DNA of 64,000 nucleotides from Bacteroidia bacterium (GCA_025358025.1 JANYKW010000194.1:1-64000); one strand, 5' to 3'. Counted from the stretch's first letter, positions 1 through 9,849 are shown. Made by a program: numbers and translations. Notes: generated by a model not told the origin, from the sequence alone.

Positions 1-44
1 AAAATATCAAGGAGCAGTTAATCGTCGAATTGTATTCGAAATAA
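1..44 (+). CDS. rpsD: 30S ribosomal protein S4, C-terminal end only (partial)
   Basis: Frame from base 3 reads [13 protein letters not shown], an S4-like C-terminus directly upstream of rpoA. Confidence 0.8.
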   Translation, partial: NIKEQLIVELYSK

Positions 45-58
45 TTAATATAAGGTTT

Positions 59-1051
59 ATGGCAATTTTAGCTTTCCAGAAGCCGGATAAGGTGATCATG
101 ATTGAGTCGGATGACAAAGTCGGTAAATTCGAATTTCGTCCGCTAGAACCCGGTTATGGTATTACCATCGGGAATGCATTACGCAGAATCTTGTTGTCAT
201 CTTTAGAGGGATATGCTATCACAACGATTAAAATCGAAGGTGTTGAGCATGAATTTTCTACAATTCCGGGAGTGATTGAAGACGTTACAGAGATGATTCT
301 AAATTTGAAACAGATTCGTTTCAAAAAAGTGGTTGAAGATTTTGACAGTGAAAAGGTTACTGTTACAATTTTCGGACAGAACAAATTCAAGGCAGGAGAC
401 ATAAACAACTTTATTACAGGTTTTCGTGTTCTGAATACGGATCTACTGATCTGCCATATGGAAACGGATGTGAAACTTCAAATTGAGTTGACCATCGAGA
501 AGGGACGCGGATATGTACCAGGAGTTGAGAACAAACCTGTTGATGAGGAGTTTGGTGTCATACCTATTGATTCTATTTTCACTCCTATAAAGAATGTGAA
601 ATATTCCGTCGAAAACTATCGGGTTGAACAGAAGACTGATTATGAAAAATTAATTATTGATATTCATACTGATGGGTCTATCCATCCGAAAGATGCATTG
701 AAGGAAGCTGCTAAAATTCTGATATACCATTTCATGCTCTTTTCTGACGAGAAAATTACACTTGACTCAGATGAGAAATTTGCCAACGAAGAATTTGATG
801 AGGAAATTCTGCACATGCGTCAGTTGCTGAAAAACAAACTGGTTGATCTTGATCTTTCTGTACGTGCACTTAACTGCCTGAAGGCTGCTGATGTGGAGAC
901 TCTCGGAGAGCTGGTTACTTACAACCGGAATGACCTGTTGAAATTCAGAAATTTTGGCAAGAAATCCCTCACTGAACTCGATGATTTGTTGGTTAATCTT
1001 AATTTGAGTTTCGGGATGGATATCAGTAAGTATAAATTAGACAAGGAATAA
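59..1051 (+). CDS. rpoA: DNA-directed RNA polymerase subunit alpha
   Basis: Full-length ORF with RpoA motifs ([21 protein letters not shown]-terminal [19 protein letters not shown]); followed by rplQ. Confidence 0.98.
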   Translation: MAILAFQKPDKVIMIESDDKVGKFEFRPLEPGYGITIGNALRRILLSSLEGYAITTIKIEGVEHEFSTIPGVIEDVTEMILNLKQIRFKKVVEDFDSEKVTVTIFGQNKFKAGDINNFITGFRVLNTDLLICHMETDVKLQIELTIEKGRGYVPGVENKPVDEEFGVIPIDSIFTPIKNVKYSVENYRVEQKTDYEKLIIDIHTDGSIHPKDALKEAAKILIYHFMLFSDEKITLDSDEKFANEEFDEEILHMRQLLKNKLVDLDLSVRALNCLKAADVETLGELVTYNRNDLLKFRNFGKKSLTELDDLLVNLNLSFGMDISKYKLDKE

Positions 1052-1056
1052 TTGAA

Positions 1057-1542
1057 ATGAGACATAGAAAAGGGTTTAATCATTTAGGAAGAACCAGCTC
1101 ACACAGGAAAGCAATGCTTTCCAATATGGCAAACTCACTTTTGCTGCACAAGCGTATTACTACAACCCTTGCAAAAGCAAAAGAGCTGAGAAAATTTGTT
1201 GAACCATTGATTACTCGTGCCAAACAGGATTCGACCCACAACAGAAGGGAAGTTTTCAGTGATTTGAAAAGTAAATCAGTCGTGACTGAACTGTTCCGCG
1301 ATATTATTGTAAAAATTGGCGAGCGCCCGGGAGGATATACCAGAATATTGAAAACGGGAAACCGTTTGGGTGATAACGCTGAAATGTGTATAATAGAACT
1401 TGTTGACTACAACGAAAACATGTTGTCAACACCGAAAGCAGATACAACAAAGAAACGACGAACCCGTAAGCCTAAGAAAGCGGAAACTCCTGCAAAAGAG
1501 GTTGTTAAAGTTGAAGCAACTGCGGAAGAATCTCCTTCCTAA
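1057..1542 (+). CDS. rplQ: 50S ribosomal protein L17
   Basis: [26 protein letters not shown]17 signature; C-terminal extension. Confidence 0.97.
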   Translation: MRHRKGFNHLGRTSSHRKAMLSNMANSLLLHKRITTTLAKAKELRKFVEPLITRAKQDSTHNRREVFSDLKSKSVVTELFRDIIVKIGERPGGYTRILKTGNRLGDNAEMCIIELVDYNENMLSTPKADTTKKRRTRKPKKAETPAKEVVKVEATAEESPS

Positions 1543-1564
1543 TTCTTCGGATTCATAAATACTG

Positions 1565-1595
1565 ACAAAAGCCATCCATTGAGGGTGGCTTTTGT
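1565..1595 (+). terminator. Intrinsic terminator after rplQ
   Basis: ACAAAAGCCAtCC-attga-GGgTGGCTTTTGT hairpin followed by T-rich sequence. Confidence 0.8.
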
Positions 1596-1788
1596 TTTGG
1601 TAAATTATGAGAATTTTTGTTCGGGTATTTTTTTTTTAAATATTTACCTTCTTTGTTAGATAAATATATAAATGAATTCATTTTTTGTGTAATTTTCACC
1701 TGCATATCAGTAAGATCTTCAGGTTTATGTTTGGAGATGTGGCGGTTGTGAATTCATGTAAATAGATAACTAACATTATTGACTCTTT

Positions 1789-3102
1789 ATGGAATACATT
1801 AAGCAGAAGCTTTTAAAGAAGGGTGAAGAAGAGCGCCTTGTAGTAAAACGGTTGATCAGCGAATTTGGAAGTACCGTGCTTGAATCGGTTAATATAGATC
1901 AGGTACTTACTGGAATGAAGGGGATCACAGGTTTATTGACAGTAACCTCCAAACTTAATCCAAATACCGGAATAACCTACCGGGGATATACCATTCCTGA
2001 GATTCAACAGAAATTACCAAAGGTAAGGCCAGAGGGTGAGCCGCTTTCCGAGGGACTTTTCTATCTTTTTCTGCTTAACGAAATTCCCACCAAAGTGGAA
2101 GTAGATGCACTGAGCAGAGAGTGGGTAAGCCGCAGTGAACTTCCCGAGCATGTTATGGAGATTATGGATGCAATGCCTCTGACGAGTAAACCAATGACCC
2201 AGTTCAGTACTGCCATATTGGCCATGGCAACTGAATCGAAATTTCAGAAAGCACATCGTGACGGTCTGCATAAGAACGATTACTGGAATACAACATTTGA
2301 GGATGTAATGGATTTAATAGCTCGTCTTCCTGTGGTAGCTGCATACATTTATCGACGCAACTACAAAGACGGTAAGTTTATACCTCCTGATCCCAATCTG
2401 GATTGGGCAGCAAATTTTGCCCATATGATGGGATATGACAGTGACGAAGTATACCGTCTTTTCAGGATGTACATGATGGTTCATGCAGACCATGAAGGAG
2501 GAAATGTTTCTGCACATGCCACACACCTGGTCGGTTCTGCCCTGAGTAATCCTTATTATTCATATGCTGCCGGGATGCTTGGTTTAGCTGGTCCTTTGCA
2601 TGGATATGCCAACCAGGAGGTGATCAACTGGATTTTTGAGATGCAGGAAGAGATAGGCACCAGCGATACGGAAGAGGAGGAGAGAGCCAAAATTGAAGCA
2701 TATGTTCGCAAAACCATCTCTTCAGGTCAGGTGGTTCCGGGTTATGGTCATGCAGTATTGCGGGTAACCGATCCGCGTTTTATTGCACAACAGCTATTTG
2801 CTCAGAAATATGTAGAGAATGACAGTTTGGTTAATACTGTTAACCTCCTTTATGATATTGTTCCTCCAATTTTGCAGTCACTGGGCAAAATAAAAAATCC
2901 CTGGCCAAATGTGGATGCATTCTCCGGCTCATTGCTGATGCATTATGGTATTAAAGAACATTTCTTTTATACAGTCATGTTTGGTGTGAGCCGTTCCCTT
3001 GGTGTACTGGCTCAGTTGGTTTGGGATAGAATGTACAATCTGCCATTGGAGAGGCCATCCTCCGAAACGCTGGAGTTTTTCAAACAGAAAGCGGGGATTT
3101 AA
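1789..3102 (+). CDS. gltA: Citrate synthase (mitochondrial/eukaryotic-like type)
   Basis: 437 aa; RGYTIPE, HADHEGGNVSAHATHLVGSALSNPYYSYAAGMLGLAGPLHG, VPGYGHAVLRVTDPR. Confidence 0.93.
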   Translation: MEYIKQKLLKKGEEERLVVKRLISEFGSTVLESVNIDQVLTGMKGITGLLTVTSKLNPNTGITYRGYTIPEIQQKLPKVRPEGEPLSEGLFYLFLLNEIPTKVEVDALSREWVSRSELPEHVMEIMDAMPLTSKPMTQFSTAILAMATESKFQKAHRDGLHKNDYWNTTFEDVMDLIARLPVVAAYIYRRNYKDGKFIPPDPNLDWAANFAHMMGYDSDEVYRLFRMYMMVHADHEGGNVSAHATHLVGSALSNPYYSYAAGMLGLAGPLHGYANQEVINWIFEMQEEIGTSDTEEEERAKIEAYVRKTISSGQVVPGYGHAVLRVTDPRFIAQQLFAQKYVENDSLVNTVNLLYDIVPPILQSLGKIKNPWPNVDAFSGSLLMHYGIKEHFFYTVMFGVSRSLGVLAQLVWDRMYNLPLERPSSETLEFFKQKAGI

Positions 3103-3135
3103 GAGCCCATTCATTACCGCCAGGCAGAAGTAGAA

Positions 3136-3186
3136 GCACAGAGGTCCACAGAGCATAAGAATCTTAATCTCTGCGAAACTTTGTGC
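3136..3186. repeat. Imperfect inverted repeat with CTCTG(T/C)G-type units
   Basis: GCACAGAGGTCCACAGAG (3136-3153) versus CTCTGCGAAACTTTGTGC (3169-3186), 14/18 complementary, with TAAGAATCTTA between. Confidence 0.6.
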
Positions 3187-3237
3187 TTTTCTGTGTTACT
3201 CCGTGTAATACGTAAACATGTCACCAGAAATTTTAAT

Positions 3238-5148
3238 ATGTCATACAATGGGTTAAAAGATTTTGTATTGGTTTTGGAACGGAACAATGAACTGATAAGG
3301 ATCAATCAGAAAGTTGATACCATTCTTGAAATCACAGAGATCGCGGATCGTATTTCCAAAAGTCCCGGCGGAGGGAAGGCTCTTTTGTTTGAGAACAATG
3401 GAACAGCCTTCCCTCTTCTCATGAATGCATTTGGATCCAAATCCAGGATTTGCATGGCATTGGGACAGCCTTCCCTTGATCGTGCAGCGGAGGAGCTGGA
3501 AGAACTGTTTAAGCAATTGGGGGGACCAGCAGAGAATTTTCTGGACAAGTTAAAATTACTTCCATTACTATCCAGAATCGCATCCTGGATGCCGAAAAAG
3601 AAATCCGGAAGAGGCAGGTGTCAGGAGGTCGTGATGGAACAGCCCGATTTGACCATGTTGCCGGTATTGACATGCTGGCCGGCCGATGGCGGACCATTTA
3701 TTACATTGCCGGGTGTGGTTACACGCGATCCGGAAACAGGGGTTAGAAATGTAGGGATGTACAGGATGCAGGTTTTTGGTCCAAATACTACAGGAATGCA
3801 TTGGCACAAGCACAAAACTGGCGCCCGTCATTATAACGGGTACAAAAGAATGGGTAAAATAATGCCTGTTTCTGTTGTTCTGGGTGGGGATCCTGCCTAT
3901 ACCTACGCAGCCACTGCACCGCTGCCCGATCAAATTGACGAATACATGCTTGCCGGATTTTTAAGAAAAAAGAAAGTTGAACTTGTCAGGTGCCTGACCA
4001 ACGACCTGGAAGTGCCTGACGATGCTGATATTATTATTGAAGGATATGTTGATCCTTCAGAGGAGTTGGTTTGGGAAGGACCTTTTGGCGACCATACCGG
4101 TTTTTATTCTTTGGCTGATTGGTATCCGCTGTTTCATGTAACTTGTATTACCCACCGGAGAGATGCTATATATCCGGCGACCATCGTTGGAATTCCCCCG
4201 CAGGAAGATGCCTATATCGGACTGGCAACCGAGAAGATTTTTCTTGCTCCGATGAAAATGACCATGATCCCGGAGCTTAAGGACCTATACCTTCCACCCG
4301 AAGGAGTTGCCCATAATCTTACCCTGGCCCGCATAGAAAAAAATTATGCCGGTCAGGCTTTAAAGACCATGAATGCCATGTGGGGTGCGGGACAGATGAT
4401 GTTCAATAAAATCATGCTGGTCACAGATCAGGATAATCCATGGGATAACATGGAGGAGTTTGTCAAAAAGATTAGTGACAGAATTGATCCGGTCCATGAT
4501 ATTGTATTCTCTTCCGGTCCAATGGATGTCCTTGATCACTCATCCTCCAGATTTGCATTTGGATCCAAGATGGGAATTGATGCAACCACAAAATTTGCCG
4601 AGGAGCTTGAGGATATTCAGGTTGATAAAGTTGTTCCCAAAGCATCTGAGTTTCAAAATCTGATCTGTGAGATTCCTGTAATCAAAACCATGGAAACATC
4701 ATTGCTGGATAAAGGAATCTCAGCGCTGATCCTTGGGATTGAGAAAGAATCAAGTTTTAACTTGCCTGACCTGACAAAGTTGTTATTGAAGCATCAGGCA
4801 ATTCGGCGGGTTAAATTTATTCTTTTAGTGGATTCAGCACTTCCGATTGAAAATCCGGAAATTGTTGTCTGGTATATTACAGGTAACATTGATCCAAAAC
4901 GGGACTGTAAAATTTTTGAGGCAACACATTTGCACGAAGTACCCCATATGGTAGTTGATGGAACACGTAAAACTTCCCGGGATGGCTTTAACCGCGACTG
5001 GCCTAATCCGGTTTTATCTTCGCCAGAAACGATAAGTCAGGTCGACAGCAGGTGGAGTGAGTTTGGATTGGGCGCATTGATTCCTTCACCTTCTTTGATC
5101 TATTATCCGCTGAAACGTGGCGAGGGCGCGGTATCTTTATCGTTTTAA
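3238..5148 (+). CDS. UbiD-family decarboxylase (menaquinone biosynthesis decarboxylase-like)
   Basis: Start reassigned to MSYNGLKDFVLVLERNNEL; PEGPFGDHTGFY-like WEGPFGDHTGFYS motif; about 636 aa. Confidence 0.88.
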   Translation: MSYNGLKDFVLVLERNNELIRINQKVDTILEITEIADRISKSPGGGKALLFENNGTAFPLLMNAFGSKSRICMALGQPSLDRAAEELEELFKQLGGPAENFLDKLKLLPLLSRIASWMPKKKSGRGRCQEVVMEQPDLTMLPVLTCWPADGGPFITLPGVVTRDPETGVRNVGMYRMQVFGPNTTGMHWHKHKTGARHYNGYKRMGKIMPVSVVLGGDPAYTYAATAPLPDQIDEYMLAGFLRKKKVELVRCLTNDLEVPDDADIIIEGYVDPSEELVWEGPFGDHTGFYSLADWYPLFHVTCITHRRDAIYPATIVGIPPQEDAYIGLATEKIFLAPMKMTMIPELKDLYLPPEGVAHNLTLARIEKNYAGQALKTMNAMWGAGQMMFNKIMLVTDQDNPWDNMEEFVKKISDRIDPVHDIVFSSGPMDVLDHSSSRFAFGSKMGIDATTKFAEELEDIQVDKVVPKASEFQNLICEIPVIKTMETSLLDKGISALILGIEKESSFNLPDLTKLLLKHQAIRRVKFILLVDSALPIENPEIVVWYITGNIDPKRDCKIFEATHLHEVPHMVVDGTRKTSRDGFNRDWPNPVLSSPETISQVDSRWSEFGLGALIPSPSLIYYPLKRGEGAVSLSF

Positions 5149-5150
5149 AT

Positions 5151-5181
5151 TTTGTTGGATACAATATTTTTTTTAACTTTA
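5151..5181 (+). promoter_or_regulatory. Candidate Bacteroidetes promoter for rubrerythrin
   Basis: TTTG-N19-TAACTTTA, close to TTTG/TAnnTTTG. Confidence 0.5.
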
Positions 5182-5239
5182 GCACAAATCGGTCGATAAA
5201 TTATTTTCCATGTTCCTGTTTACAAATTAAATACTAGTT

Positions 5240-5815
5240 ATGAATACACTAAAAGGTTCAAAAACAGAACAAAATCTTCTGAAGGCATTTGCAGGAGAGT
5301 CTCAGGCCAGGATGCGTTACGACTATTATGCAAAGCAGGCAAAAAAGGAGGGACTGGAACAGATAGCCTCAATTTTTGAAGAAACATCCCTGAACGAGCG
5401 TTCGCATGCAAAACAATTCTTTAAATTTCTTGAAGGAGGAATGGTTGAAATAACGGCTTCCTATCCTGCCGGAAGGGTTGGGTCAACACTCGAAAATTTA
5501 AAAGCGGCTGCTGACGGTGAAAATGAAGAATGGACAGAATTGTATCCGGAATTTGCACGCATTGCTGAAGAAGAGGGTTTTAAGGCTGTAGCTGCAATAT
5601 TTAAGATGATTTCGAGGGTAGAAAAGGCTCATGAAGAAAGATACAGAACTTTGTATGACAATCTTGAATCTGGCATGGTTTTTAAAAGAGGGGATAAGGT
5701 AGTATGGAAATGCCTGGTATGTGGTTATTTACATGAAGCAGTGAGCGCACCTCAGATCTGTCCGATATGTGGCCATCCTCAGGCTTATTTTGAAATCCAG
5801 GGGAAAAATTACTAA
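5240..5815 (+). CDS. rbr: Rubrerythrin
   Basis: Ferritin-like EESQAR/EEXXH elements and C-terminal CLVCGYLH...[11 protein letters not shown] rubredoxin domain. Confidence 0.95.
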   Translation: MNTLKGSKTEQNLLKAFAGESQARMRYDYYAKQAKKEGLEQIASIFEETSLNERSHAKQFFKFLEGGMVEITASYPAGRVGSTLENLKAAADGENEEWTELYPEFARIAEEEGFKAVAAIFKMISRVEKAHEERYRTLYDNLESGMVFKRGDKVVWKCLVCGYLHEAVSAPQICPICGHPQAYFEIQGKNY

Positions 5816-5820
5816 CCTGA

Positions 5821-6831
5821 ATGACAGTTCTTCATGATTTTATACGGGCATTGCCCAAAGCAGAATTACACATTCATATTGAGGGATGCATTGAACCTGA
5901 GTTGATGTTTCATTTGGCAGAACGGAATGGGATCAAATTGAAGTATCCTTCCGCAGATTCTTTGCGAAATGCTTACCGGTTTGAGAATCTTCAGGATTTT
6001 TTGGATATTTATTATGCCGGTAGTTCTGTCCTGCTGTATGAACAGGATTTTTATGACATTACCTGGGCCTACCTGCTGAAAGCTCAGGAGAACAATATCC
6101 TGCATACAGAGGTGATGTTCGATCCACAGGCTCATACCTCACGGGGAGTTCCTTTCAGTGCCGTTATTGGGGGAATCTATCGTGCTTTGGTTGATGGCTA
6201 CGAGAAACTTGGGATTTCCTTCAGATTGATACTTTCATTCCTTCGGCACCTGAGCGCGGAAGATGGATTCAAAACGCTGGAAGAGGCGGTTCCTTTTCAG
6301 GGCTGGATAACTGCAGTGGGCCTGGATTCTTCGGAGAAGAACTTTCCCCCCGATTTATTTGCTGATTTGTTTGAAAAGGCTATAGAGATGGGCTTCCTTA
6401 CAGTTGCACATGCAGGAGAGGATGGCCCACCCGAATATATCTGGGCCGCTCTCGATCTATTGAAAGCATCCCGTATTGATCATGGAAACAGTGCAATACA
6501 AGATTCGGATCTGGTTGATGTTTTGGGAATCTACGAGATTCCTCTCACATCCTGTCCAATTTCCAATCTTAAGCTGAAATTAATTCAATCTATGGCCGAT
6601 CATCCTTTGAAAGAGATGCTTGACAGGGGGATAAAAGTCAATGTTAATTCAGATGATCCGGCCTATTTCGGGGGATATCTCAATGATAACTTTATCGCGG
6701 TGGCAGATGCGCTAAATTTATCGAAAGACGAGATCGTTCATCTTGTTAAAAATTCATTTGAGGCTTCCTTTATCACCGATGGAGAGAAAAGAGCCTTTCT
6801 TAAAAAAGTTGAAGAAGCTTCTTGTTATTAA
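5821..6831 (+). CDS. add: Adenosine/adenine deaminase
   Basis: PKAELHIHIEGCIEPE, TVAHAGEDGPPEYIW, RIDHGNSA, VNSDDPAYFGGYL. Confidence 0.9.
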   Translation: MTVLHDFIRALPKAELHIHIEGCIEPELMFHLAERNGIKLKYPSADSLRNAYRFENLQDFLDIYYAGSSVLLYEQDFYDITWAYLLKAQENNILHTEVMFDPQAHTSRGVPFSAVIGGIYRALVDGYEKLGISFRLILSFLRHLSAEDGFKTLEEAVPFQGWITAVGLDSSEKNFPPDLFADLFEKAIEMGFLTVAHAGEDGPPEYIWAALDLLKASRIDHGNSAIQDSDLVDVLGIYEIPLTSCPISNLKLKLIQSMADHPLKEMLDRGIKVNVNSDDPAYFGGYLNDNFIAVADALNLSKDEIVHLVKNSFEASFITDGEKRAFLKKVEEASCY

Positions 6832-6863
6832 ATTCAGGCTTCTTTTTGCTATGTCTGAAAAAT

Positions 6864-6913
6864 AAGGATAAAGGATAAGAGGATATCCTCTATCCTTTAA
6901 ACTTTATCCTTCC
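6864..6913. repeat. Degenerate AAGGATA/TATCCTT inverted repeat between convergent genes
   Basis: AAGGATAAAGGATAAGAGGAT|ATCCTCTATCCTTTAAACTTTATCCTT; perfect GAGGATATCCTC core. Confidence 0.7.
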
Positions 6914-6914
6914 T

Positions 6915-8276
6915 CTAAGGTTTCGGATACCCGTCCATCTGGTGAAGATTGTCGCCGATTTCCTTGTCCGACATTTCGTAGTCTGAAAGTTGTCCCCGCA
7001 TATATTTGTCATAACCTACGAGGTCCATCAACCCATGACCGGAGAGGTTAAAGATGATGATTTTTTCCTTGCCCTCCTCTTTTGCTTTTTTTGCTTCGCG
7101 GATGGTAGCGGCAATGGCATGGGTTGTTTCCGGTGCCGGAACGATACCTTCCGTTTTAGCGAAAAGCATACCTGCCTCGAAACATTCAGACTGGTTGATA
7201 GCGATTGGAGTAACATAACCTGCTCTCACTGCAGCACTTACCAATGGTGACATGCCATGATAGCGCAAACCGCCAGCATGGATGGGTGCAGGTATAAAGT
7301 TGTGTCCAAGACTATACATCGGTAACAACGGGGTCATTTTGGCGATATCCCCATGATCATACATAAATGTCCCTTTCGTCAGGGTAGGGCAGGAGGCTGG
7401 CTCCGCACCAATAATTTCAATATCGTCACCATTGATTTTATCCTGAATGAACGGGAAAGCGAGTCCGGCAAAATTGCTTCCTCCCCCGCAACAGCCAATT
7501 ACGATATCAGGCTTTTTGATGCCGACTTTTGCCAACTGCTTTTTGGCTTCCAGTCCAATAACTGTCTGATGCAACATGACGTGGTTGAGAACGGAACCCA
7601 GTCCGTAACGGGTTTTCCCGGTAGGGTCTGTTACGGCTGCTTCAATCGCTTCGGAAATGGCAATACCCAAACTTCCCGGAGTATCCGGAAACTCGGCCAA
7701 TACGGCACGACCCGCAGCGGTTTCCATACTTGGACTTGCCACACAAGTTCCACCCCATGTGTTCATCAGGATTTGGCGAAATGGTTTTTGTTCATAGCTG
7801 ACCCTGACCATGAAGACTTTGCACTCAATGCCGCCAATCAGAGCGCAGGCAAAGGAGAGGGCACTGCCCCACTGACCTGCCCCGGTCTCCGTGGTAATTC
7901 TTTTGATTCCGAATTGTTTGTTGTACCAGGCTTGGGGAATGGCGGTGTTGGGTTTATGACTTCCGGCAGGGGATACACTTTCGTTTTTGTAAAAAATTTT
8001 AGCAGGAGTTCCCAATGCTTTTTCCAGTTCAAAGGCGCGAATCAAAGGACTGGGTCTCCAAATCTTTAACATCCCCTGAACTTCTTCCGGAATACTGATC
8101 CAACGCTCGGTACTTACTTCCTGTTCGATCAGGTTCATAGGGAAAACGGGTGCAAGCATTTCAGGTGAGATGGGCTTTCCGTCCGGACCAAGAGGAGGAA
8201 GCATCGGAAGATCAGCTGCGAGGTTATACCATTTTTTTGGCATTTCCGATTCATCGAGATAAATTTTCTTTTCCAT
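6915..8276 (-). CDS. trpB: TrpB-like PLP-dependent enzyme (tryptophan synthase beta, TrpB2 type)
   Basis: [63 protein letters not shown]. Confidence 0.93.
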   Translation of the reverse strand: MEKKIYLDESEMPKKWYNLAADLPMLPPLGPDGKPISPEMLAPVFPMNLIEQEVSTERWISIPEEVQGMLKIWRPSPLIRAFELEKALGTPAKIFYKNESVSPAGSHKPNTAIPQAWYNKQFGIKRITTETGAGQWGSALSFACALIGGIECKVFMVRVSYEQKPFRQILMNTWGGTCVASPSMETAAGRAVLAEFPDTPGSLGIAISEAIEAAVTDPTGKTRYGLGSVLNHVMLHQTVIGLEAKKQLAKVGIKKPDIVIGCCGGGSNFAGLAFPFIQDKINGDDIEIIGAEPASCPTLTKGTFMYDHGDIAKMTPLLPMYSLGHNFIPAPIHAGGLRYHGMSPLVSAAVRAGYVTPIAINQSECFEAGMLFAKTEGIVPAPETTHAIAATIREAKKAKEEGKEKIIIFNLSGHGLMDLVGYDKYMRGQLSDYEMSDKEIGDNLHQMDGYPKP

Positions 8277-8304
8277 TTTTTCTGGGTTTATTATTTCGAA
8301 ATCA

Positions 8305-8352
8305 ATTAAAAAAGGAAAGGGGAGATGCTGCGTAAACAGACATATCCCCTTT
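8305..8352 (-). terminator. Intrinsic terminator in the trpB leader (candidate attenuator)
   Basis: Minus-strand RNA AAAGGGGATATGTCTG-TTTACG-CAGCATCTCCCCTTT followed by CCTTTTTTAATT; 12-bp stem with one mismatch, plus CTG/CAG. Confidence 0.75.
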
Positions 8353-8376
8353 ATGGTTTAATTACAGGTATACCGC

Positions 8377-8442
8377 CTACGCTTCTTGTATCAAGTCGCG
8401 CCAAAGCCAGTTCGAGCCCCTGTAATTTGTAAGTGTAATCAT
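8377..8442 (-). CDS. Candidate trp leader peptide MITLTNYRGSNWLWRDLIQEA
   Basis: 21-codon ORF with two Trp codons (TGG CTT TGG) upstream of a terminator hairpin and trpB; not in the supplied ORF track because of its size. Confidence 0.7.
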   Translation of the reverse strand: MITLTNYRGSNWLWRDLIQEA

Positions 8443-8464
8443 ATTTTTTATCCTAAACTGTGAG

Positions 8465-8494
8465 CGAAAGTAAGAATTATTTTAAATTTCACAA
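8465..8494 (-). promoter_or_regulatory. Candidate promoter of trp leader/trpB
   Basis: Minus strand TTG-N19-TACTTTCG (consensus TAnnTTTG, one mismatch). Confidence 0.5.
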
Positions 8495-8594
8495 TGGTTC
8501 TGTAAAAATAATTTCAAATAGAAGAACTTTGAAAGTTTAGATCTGGGAGTTGAGAGAAGAAAAATGAGGGATAATCAAAATATTTTTATTTTCA

Positions 8595-8632
8595 TAAAAA
8601 AAGGCCGCTGGTTTTTCAACCAGGACCTTTTT
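8595..8632. terminator. Bidirectional intrinsic terminator
   Basis: AAAAAAAGGccgCTGGTTtttcAACCAGgaCCTTTTT between the trpB promoter region and osmC 3' end. Confidence 0.75.
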
Positions 8633-8667
8633 GACGTTACAAGCTTTAAAAATTGATAAATAGAGAT

Positions 8668-9087
8668 TTATGCTTTGTGCAACACAATCTCGTGTGTGAC
8701 CGGAATTCCTTTTTTAAGTGTGGCTGCGACCCCGCAATAGCGCTCATCCGACAAGTTAACCGCCTTTTCGAGCTTTTCCATTGGAAGGTCCTTCCCCCAG
8801 AACTCGTAGATAATATGGAGTGAAGTGAAATGTTTTGGGTGTTCTTCTGTCATTTCCCCTTCTACTTTCACATTCAAGTCGACAAGTTCTACCCTCATCT
8901 TTTCAAGAATAGAGACAATATCCATCCCCGTGCACCCAGCTAGTGCTACCAGCATCAAAGCTTTTGGTCTCGGGCCCAGATCGCTTCCTCCATTGGACTG
9001 ATCTGCATCAATGGTTAATTTGTGGCCGTAAAGTTCGGTCTCGAATGTCATTCCTTTCTTCCAGGTGAGATTAATTTCTTGCTTCAT
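8668..9087 (-). CDS. OsmC family protein
   Basis: 139 aa; ALAGCTGMDIVSILEKMR and RYCGVAATLKKG typical of OsmC/YhfA. Confidence 0.9.
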   Translation of the reverse strand: MKQEINLTWKKGMTFETELYGHKLTIDADQSNGGSDLGPRPKALMLVALAGCTGMDIVSILEKMRVELVDLNVKVEGEMTEEHPKHFTSLHIIYEFWGKDLPMEKLEKAVNLSDERYCGVAATLKKGIPVTHEIVLHKA

Positions 9088-9198
9088 AATCAGGATTTAT
9101 GGGATTGAGTAGGATTACCAGGATTAGTATAAATCATCTGTTAATAATTTGTTTTTCAATCATTTTTTGGTACGAAGTGGATCTGAAATTGTTTCAGA

Positions 9199-9564
9199 TT
9201 AATTGGCTGTAACCCTTAATACATCTTCAATGGCACTGACAAAAGTCTCTTTTGGCAATGCCCCCTGTGCCATTTGTGGTTGACCTTCAAGGGGGATGAA
9301 CAATAAGGATGGAATACTTTGGATACCAAACATACCGGCCAGTTCGCGCTGATCTTCAGTATTCACTTTGTAGATATTCAGTTTTGTGTCATACTTTTCC
9401 TGCAACTCTTCCAGAATCGGAGCAATCATTTTACAAGGCGAACACCAGTCAGCATAAAAATCTACAATGGCCGGTACTGTTCCTTCAAATTTCCAATCTT
9501 TGTTTGCTTCAAAATTAAATACTTTCGCTTTGAAAGTTTCCAGGGTCAAATGTTCTAGTGCCAT
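9199..9564 (-). CDS. trxA: Thioredoxin
   Basis: FYADWCSPCKMIAP active site; IQSIPSLLFI. Confidence 0.95.
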   Translation of the reverse strand: MALEHLTLETFKAKVFNFEANKDWKFEGTVPAIVDFYADWCSPCKMIAPILEELQEKYDTKLNIYKVNTEDQRELAGMFGIQSIPSLLFIPLEGQPQMAQGALPKETFVSAIEDVLRVTAN

Positions 9565-9590
9565 AATTCTATTTGTAAGAAATTAATAAT

Positions 9591-9603
9591 TTGCTATTAG
9601 CAA
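9591..9603. promoter_or_regulatory. Operator-like palindrome TTGCTATTAGCAA
   Basis: Perfect 13-bp palindrome just downstream of a minus-strand -7 box (CAAAAGTA at 9615-9622). Confidence 0.55.
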
Positions 9604-9614
9604 TAATGTTGATG

Positions 9615-9622
9615 CAAAAGTA
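9615..9622 (-). promoter_or_regulatory. Candidate -7 box (TACTTTTG) for thioredoxin
   Basis: Matches TAnnTTTG on the minus strand about 50 bp upstream of trxA. Confidence 0.5.
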
Positions 9623-9662
9623 AATTTATATTTTGATAATAAAAACTTTTTAATAAAAATAT

Positions 9663-9675
9663 TTGCTATTAGCAC
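9663..9675. promoter_or_regulatory. Operator-like site TTGCTATTAGCAC
   Basis: Second copy of core GCTATTAGC. Confidence 0.5.
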
Positions 9676-9730
9676 AAAATGCTTTTGTAAATAGTTGACT
9701 TATTTGTAGTTTTACAGTCAGGGAAAGCTA

Positions 9731-9743
9731 TTGCTATTAGCTT
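9731..9743. promoter_or_regulatory. Operator-like site TTGCTATTAGCTT
   Basis: Third copy of core GCTATTAGC. Confidence 0.45.
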
Positions 9744-9849
9744 TTAGCAATTAGCTTTTAGATTTGAGTTGAGAGTCGTGTCTATATTGGGTTTTCTGCA
9801 ATAATAATCTGGATACAAATTGTCAGCTAATTGCAAATCGTCGTTAAAA

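Noticed and set aside
1789-3102. Eukaryote-like citrate synthase as a recent horizontal transfer from a eukaryote
   Set aside because: This type of citrate synthase is known in Bacteroidetes; sequence alone gives no evidence of recent transfer.
3181-3237. Supplied N-terminal extension of UbiD
   Set aside because: It runs through the CTCTGTG repeat element; MSYNGLKDF at 3238 is the plausible start.
7353-8069. 238-aa plus-strand ORF
   Set aside because: Entirely antisense to trpB, which has clear conserved motifs; no recognisable domain.
8340-8440. Metabolite riboswitch upstream of trpB
   Set aside because: No match to a riboswitch consensus I know; the Trp-codon leader peptide plus terminator explains the structure better.
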